Origin: Shinella sp. UYSO24
Lineage (GTDB): Bacteria; Pseudomonadota; Alphaproteobacteria; Rhizobiales; Rhizobiaceae
Assembly: GCA_902167985.1 (NCBI GenBank)
Contig: CABHNZ010000001.1
Span: 62,001 to 126,000 of the forward strand
Length of the DNA: 64,000 bases
Direction of reading: 5' to 3'
Shown here: piece after piece, positions 58,826 through 64,000 of the stretch
Layout: each line of letters begins with the position of its first letter
Position numbering within the stretch: position 1 is the stretch's first letter
Notes under the pieces: model-generated
Told to the model about the DNA's origin: nothing
Seen by the model: the letters and a program-made list of their open reading frames with translations, nothing else
The model's database searches: none
Made by a program: the position numbers and the translations under genes

Positions 58826-59834
58826 TCAGTATTGGTCTTCGTAACGCTTGGCGAGATCTTCGATGTTTTCCGGCGGCCAGGCGGGAACTTCCATGCCAAG
58901 ATGGAGGCCCATGGACGCGAGAACTTCCTTGATCTCGTTGAGCGACTTGCGACCGAAATTCGGAGTGCGAAGCATTTCCGCTTCGGTCTTCTGGATCAGG
59001 TCGCCGATGTAAACGATGTTGTCGTTCTTCAGGCAGTTCGCCGAACGGACGGACAGTTCCAGTTCGTCGACCTTCTTGAGGAGTGCCGGGTTGAACGCCA
59101 GTTCGGTTACGGATTCCTCTTCGGTTTCCTTCTGCGGCTCGTCGAAGTTGACGAACACGGCAAGCTGGTCCTGAAGGATGCGGGCTGCGAAAGCAACTGC
59201 ATCTTCGCCCGTGACCGAGCCATCGGTTTCGATGGTCATGGTCAGCTTGTCGTAGTCGAGAACCTGACCTTCGCGGGTGTTCTCAACCTTGTAGGAAACC
59301 TTCTTGACCGGCGAGTAGAGGCTGTCGACCGGAATGAGACCGATCGGTGCATCTTCCGCACGGTTACGCTCGGCAGGAACATAGCCCTTGCCGTTGTTGA
59401 CCGTGAACTCCATGCGGATCTCGGCGCCGTCGTCCAGCGTGCAGATCACATGGTCAGGGTTCAGGATCTCGATGTCGCCAACCGTCTGGATGTCGCCGGC
59501 GGTGACAGCGCCCGGGCCCTGCTTGCGCACGACCATACGCTTGCTATCATCGCCGTCCATCTTGATGGCGATTTCCTTGATGTTGAGCACGATGTCCGTC
59601 ACATCTTCCGGACGCCGGGATGGAGGAGAACTCGTGCAGAACGCCGTCGATCTGCACTGCGGTAACAGCAGCACCGCGCAGCGACGACAGGAGAACGCGG
59701 CGAAGCGCGTTACCGAGCGTCAGGCCGAAGCCGCGCTCCAGGGGTTCGGCAACGAGCGTTGCCTTGGTACGGCCGGAAGAGGTGAATTCCACCTTGTTCG
59801 GCTTGATCAGTTCCTGCCAGTTCTTCTGGATCAT
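58826..59834 (-). CDS. rpoA: RNA polymerase alpha subunit, two adjacent deletions
   Basis: Assembles the polymerase core through its N-terminal domain and contacts UP elements and activators through its C-terminal domain. The start is [17 protein letters not shown], with GGAAGG upstream. N-terminal domain: [21 protein letters not shown]-terminal domain: [20 protein letters not shown], then [20 protein letters not shown]. The frame changes near 59616-59609; restoring one G in each of two GGG runs gives [16 protein letters not shown], the conserved sequence. 336-337 aa joined, the standard size. Essential, so the break must be an error. Confidence 0.96.
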
Positions 59835-60011
59835 GATTAAACCTTCCGTTCGTTGCCACCATCCAATCGTGGCAACCGAGCACGAGGAGCACCGAGAGGA
59901 GCATGTCGCTCATCGGCGATACAGGTAAAGCCGCTCAACCTCCAGGGAGGCGAAGCGGCTGTTTCCCAGTTCAGCAGAAGGTCGCCACGGGGCGACCCCT
60001 CGGCACCACGA
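59835..60011 (-). other. rpsK-rpoA spacer with hairpins
   Basis: A 177-bp spacer inside the operon. It holds GTCGCC/GGCGAC (59981-59996) and a longer interrupted repeat GCCGC...GCGGC around 59930-59960, plus TTGCCAC/GTGGCAA near 59855-59875. No ORF is present. Confidence 0.5.
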
Positions 60012-60401
60012 TCAGACGCGACGCTTCTTGCGCGGACGGCAGCCGTTGTGCGGGATCGGCGTAACGTCACGGATCGAGGTGATCATGAAACCAGCAGCCT
60101 GCAGGGCGCGCAGAGCAGATTCACGACCGGAGCCCGGACCGCAAACTTCGACTTCGAGCGACTTCATGCCGTGTTCCTGAGCCTTCTTGGCGCAGTCTTC
60201 AGCAGCGATCTGGGCAGCGAACGGGGTCGACTTACGCGAACCCTTGAAGCCCTTTGCACCAGCAGACGACCAGGCAATTGCGTTGCCCTGTGCGTCGGTG
60301 ATGGTGATCATCGTGTTGTTGAAGGTCGAGTTTACGTGGGCAACGCCCGACGTGATATTCTTGCGTTCGCGGCGGCGTACGCGTGTGGCTTCCTTGGCCA
60401 T
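60012..60401 (-). CDS. rpsK: 30S ribosomal protein S11
   Basis: Small-subunit platform protein, 129 aa. I use [20 protein letters not shown] as start, far inside the longest ORF, because this is the family N-terminus. Conserved: [39 protein letters not shown], and the end [13 protein letters not shown]. The frame is intact. Confidence 0.97.
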   Translation of the reverse strand: MAKEATRVRRRERKNITSGVAHVNSTFNNTMITITDAQGNAIAWSSAGAKGFKGSRKSTPFAAQIAAEDCAKKAQEHGMKSLEVEVCGPGSGRESALRALQAAGFMITSIRDVTPIPHNGCRPRKKRRV

Positions 60402-60516
60402 GACTTCCCTTTCGTGGATCTCTGCACCGCCGTAACACCAGCGGCTACACCTGCGACATAAACCGCAAAACGCAGCCCTCTTCACGAGGAACTGCCGAGC
60501 GGCTGATGCCACAAAA

Positions 60517-60882
60517 TTACTTCTTCTTACCAGCGATAGCCTTCGCCGGACTTGCGGGTGCGGGCGTGGTGTGCGTGCGCTGACCGCGGACCGGAAGGCC
60601 ACGGCGATGACGCAGGCCGCGATAGCAACCCAGGTCCATCAGACGCTTGATGTTCATCGAGGTTTCGCGACGAAGATCGCCTTCGACCTGATAGTCGCGG
60701 TCGATGGTTTCGCGAATCTGCAGAACTTCGGAGTCCGTCAGCTGATGGACGCGCTTGTCAGCCGGGAGGCCAACCTTGTCCATGATTTCCTGCGCGAACT
60801 TCGGACCAATCCCGTGAATATAGGTCAGCGCGATAACAACGCGCTTCGCAGTCGGGATGTTGACGCCAGCGATACGTGCCAC
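60517..60882 (-). CDS. rpsM: 30S ribosomal protein S13, C-terminus altered by three deletions
   Basis: Small-subunit head protein. The start is GTG ([18 protein letters not shown]) with AAGGAG seven bases upstream; the longer ORF start is spurious. Most of the protein is normal ([37 protein letters not shown]). Then residues read [16 protein letters not shown] instead of the family [17 protein letters not shown]. Adding one base near 60566 and two near 60550 restores the family sequence exactly, so three deletions within about 20 bases leave the frame unchanged at the end. 121 aa as read, 122 when repaired. Confidence 0.95.
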   Translation of the reverse strand: MARIAGVNIPTAKRVVIALTYIHGIGPKFAQEIMDKVGLPADKRVHQLTDSEVLQIRETIDRDYQVEGDLRRETSMNIKRLMDLGCYRGLRHRRGLPVRGQRTHTTPAPASPAKAIAGKKK

Positions 60883-61154
60883 GTCTATTCTCCTTGCGTT
60901 CCAGTTGCCATCCGGCAAGTGGTACTTCTTCCATGAAAGCAGCCGTCTCACGGCCGCCAGCTCAAATATCGTCCGGAACAGTCAAAAACGATCGTCCCGG
61001 ATATCCCTTAGGGAAAATCCGCGCCGATCGCTCAAAGCTGTCGCGAGTTGGCGCGGTGTTTAACGGAATCGGCTGTCAAATGCAACCGGTCCACCCAAGA
61101 TTCTTTAACAGACCTGTGACAACCGATCGGTGCCCGGCCAAACCGCAGCGGACC
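60883..61154 (-). other. adk-rpsM spacer
   Basis: About 270 bases between adk and rpsM, both on the minus strand. No gene is seen. The rpsM ribosome binding site (AAGGAG) is at its left edge. Confidence 0.5.
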
Positions 61155-63140
<1,986 letters not shown>

Positions 63141-63336
63141 GCAATTCTCCGCCCGACCTGAATTCCGTTGGCGCGCTTTCGGCCAGACACGGAAACCAGT
63201 CTTAATTCTGTTTCAGAAACACGGGGCTCGGAGACCGCTTCATAAAAGAGCGGGATGCCTCACCCTGATTTCCGCAAGATCCCGGTAGCTGACCGGCCGG
63301 ACCGCTCTCAAGGATCGTGAGGCTACATATGGACAT

Positions 63337-63373
63337 AAAATTACCCGGTGTGAAGCTCACACCGGGTAATTTT
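63337..63373. terminator. Perfect 16-bp hairpin between rplO and secY
   Basis: A perfect 16-bp stem (63337-63352 with 63358-63373, loop AAGCT) with A4 at one end and T4 at the other, eight bases past the rplO stop. It looks like a strong, bidirectional intrinsic terminator or attenuator inside what is usually one operon. The remaining gap to secY (63141-63336) has no gene. Confidence 0.85.
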
Positions 63374-63381
63374 CAAACGAT

Positions 63382-63861
63382 TTACTCTGCGACAGATTCG
63401 ACAGCTGCGAGCAGCTTGATCGAACCGCCAGCCTTTTCGATCTTTTCGACGGCAGCCTTGGAGGCGCCGGCGACTTCGATCGTGAGCTTTGCGTTCAGTT
63501 CGCCGTCGGCGAGGATGCGAACGCCGTCCTTCGGACGACGGATAACGCCGGCAGCCTTGAGAGCTGCTGCATCAACCGTTGCCTTGGCGTCGAGCTTGCC
63601 GGCATCGATCGCGGTCTGAAGACGGCCGAGCGATACGGTCACGTATTCAGAAGCGAAGATGTTGTTGAAGCCGCGCTTCGGCAGGCGACGGTAGATTGGC
63701 ATCTGACCGCCTTCGAAGCCGTTGATCGCAACGCCAGAACGGGCCTTCTGACCCTTGACGCCGCGGCCACCGGTCTTGCCCTTGCCAGAGCCGATACCAC
63801 GACCGACGCGGATGCGCTCCTTGGAAGCGCCTTCGTTGTCCTTGATCTCATTCAGTTTCAT
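63382..63861 (-). CDS. rplO: 50S ribosomal protein L15
   Basis: Large-subunit assembly protein, 159 aa, intact. I use [20 protein letters not shown], two codons inside the longest ORF, because GAGGAG is then at proper distance. Conserved: [40 protein letters not shown]. It follows rpmD by 16 bases. Confidence 0.96.
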   Translation of the reverse strand: MKLNEIKDNEGASKERIRVGRGIGSGKGKTGGRGVKGQKARSGVAINGFEGGQMPIYRRLPKRGFNNIFASEYVTVSLGRLQTAIDAGKLDAKATVDAAALKAAGVIRRPKDGVRILADGELNAKLTIEVAGASKAAVEKIEKAGGSIKLLAAVESVAE

Positions 63862-63877
63862 GGTCATCTCCTCTGCC

Positions 63878-64000
63878 TCACTTCTCGTCGACGACGCGAA
63901 CGAGATGCTGGACAGCCCGGATCATGCCACGAACGGAAGGGGTATCTTCCAGCGTGCTTTTCCGGTGCATCTTGTTAAGACCGAGACCGATCAGCGTCTG
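63878..64000 (-). CDS. rpmD: 50S ribosomal protein L30, C-terminal part (cut by window edge)
   Basis: The last 40 residues of L30: [20 protein letters not shown] followed by [20 protein letters not shown] and stop. The N-terminal third is outside the window. It precedes rplO as in the usual spc operon order. Confidence 0.95.
   Translation of the reverse strand, partial: QTLIGLGLNKMHRKSTLEDTPSVRGMIRAVQHLVRVVDEK

Overview
The window looks like the chromosome of an alphaproteobacterium of the family Rhizobiaceae (Rhizobium/Agrobacterium group). The evidence is high GC with strong third-position GC, a PopZ-type polar protein, a class II (B12-dependent) ribonucleotide reductase, an Omp25/31-like porin, DUF982 and PGPGW small proteins, a GTG-started rpsM, and the order rpmD-rplO-secY-adk-rpsM-rpsK-rpoA-rplQ at the right end. 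It is mostly ordinary core and housekeeping sequence. I see no prophage, insertion sequence, CRISPR array or rRNA operon.

Layout. 1-5.5 kb (minus strand): valS, popZ, pcm and a 65-aa protein, each of the first three followed by a strong terminator. 5.7-10.7 kb: a loose accessory region between tRNA-Cys and cysK with tRNA-Asn, several very short membrane ORFs, two DUF982 proteins, a secreted protein and an orphan ChrR-type cupin. 11-26.6 kb: sulfur and amino-acid genes (cysK, alaX, sseA, ilvA), a drug/metabolite transporter, PilZ, a periplasmic nucleotidase (cpdB), PhzF, ZntB, a LysR/azoreductase pair, a diguanylate cyclase and HlyU. 26.6-32.3 kb: tRNA-Leu, wrbA, a CinA-like protein, UspA, an ArnT-like glycosyltransferase and gpt. 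33-37 kb: nrdJ behind a pair of NrdR boxes. 37-46 kb: a 4-fold beta-flower protein with a Gly-Tyr-Pro tail, a DUF882 peptidase, a porin, a large MscS channel, a 6PGDH-like dehydrogenase and a ketopantoate reductase. 46-58 kb: rarA-deg operon, a LprI-like protein, a bestrophin, a DUF433/DUF5615 toxin-antitoxin pair, ilvD and the msrPQ methionine sulfoxide reductase system. 58.2-64 kb: the 3' part of the spc/alpha ribosomal operon.

The most striking property is technical. About two dozen genes, including the essential valS, rpoA, adk, ilvD, nrdJ and rpsM, are each broken by one to three single-base deletions. Restoring one base at each site recovers the family sequence. Most sites are short G runs, very often GGC read as GC or GGGC read as GGC on one strand. 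This fits uncorrected indel error in the assembly far better than decay. Genes below are therefore given over their full reconstructed span, with the break positions stated.

The best biological leads are the NrdR operator pair upstream of nrdJ, the cluster of 28-34-aa single-helix ORFs with good ribosome binding sites, the ChrR protein that has lost most of its zinc-site ligands and has no sigma gene next to it, and a perfect 16-bp hairpin between rplO and secY. I do not see a clear undescribed multi-gene system.
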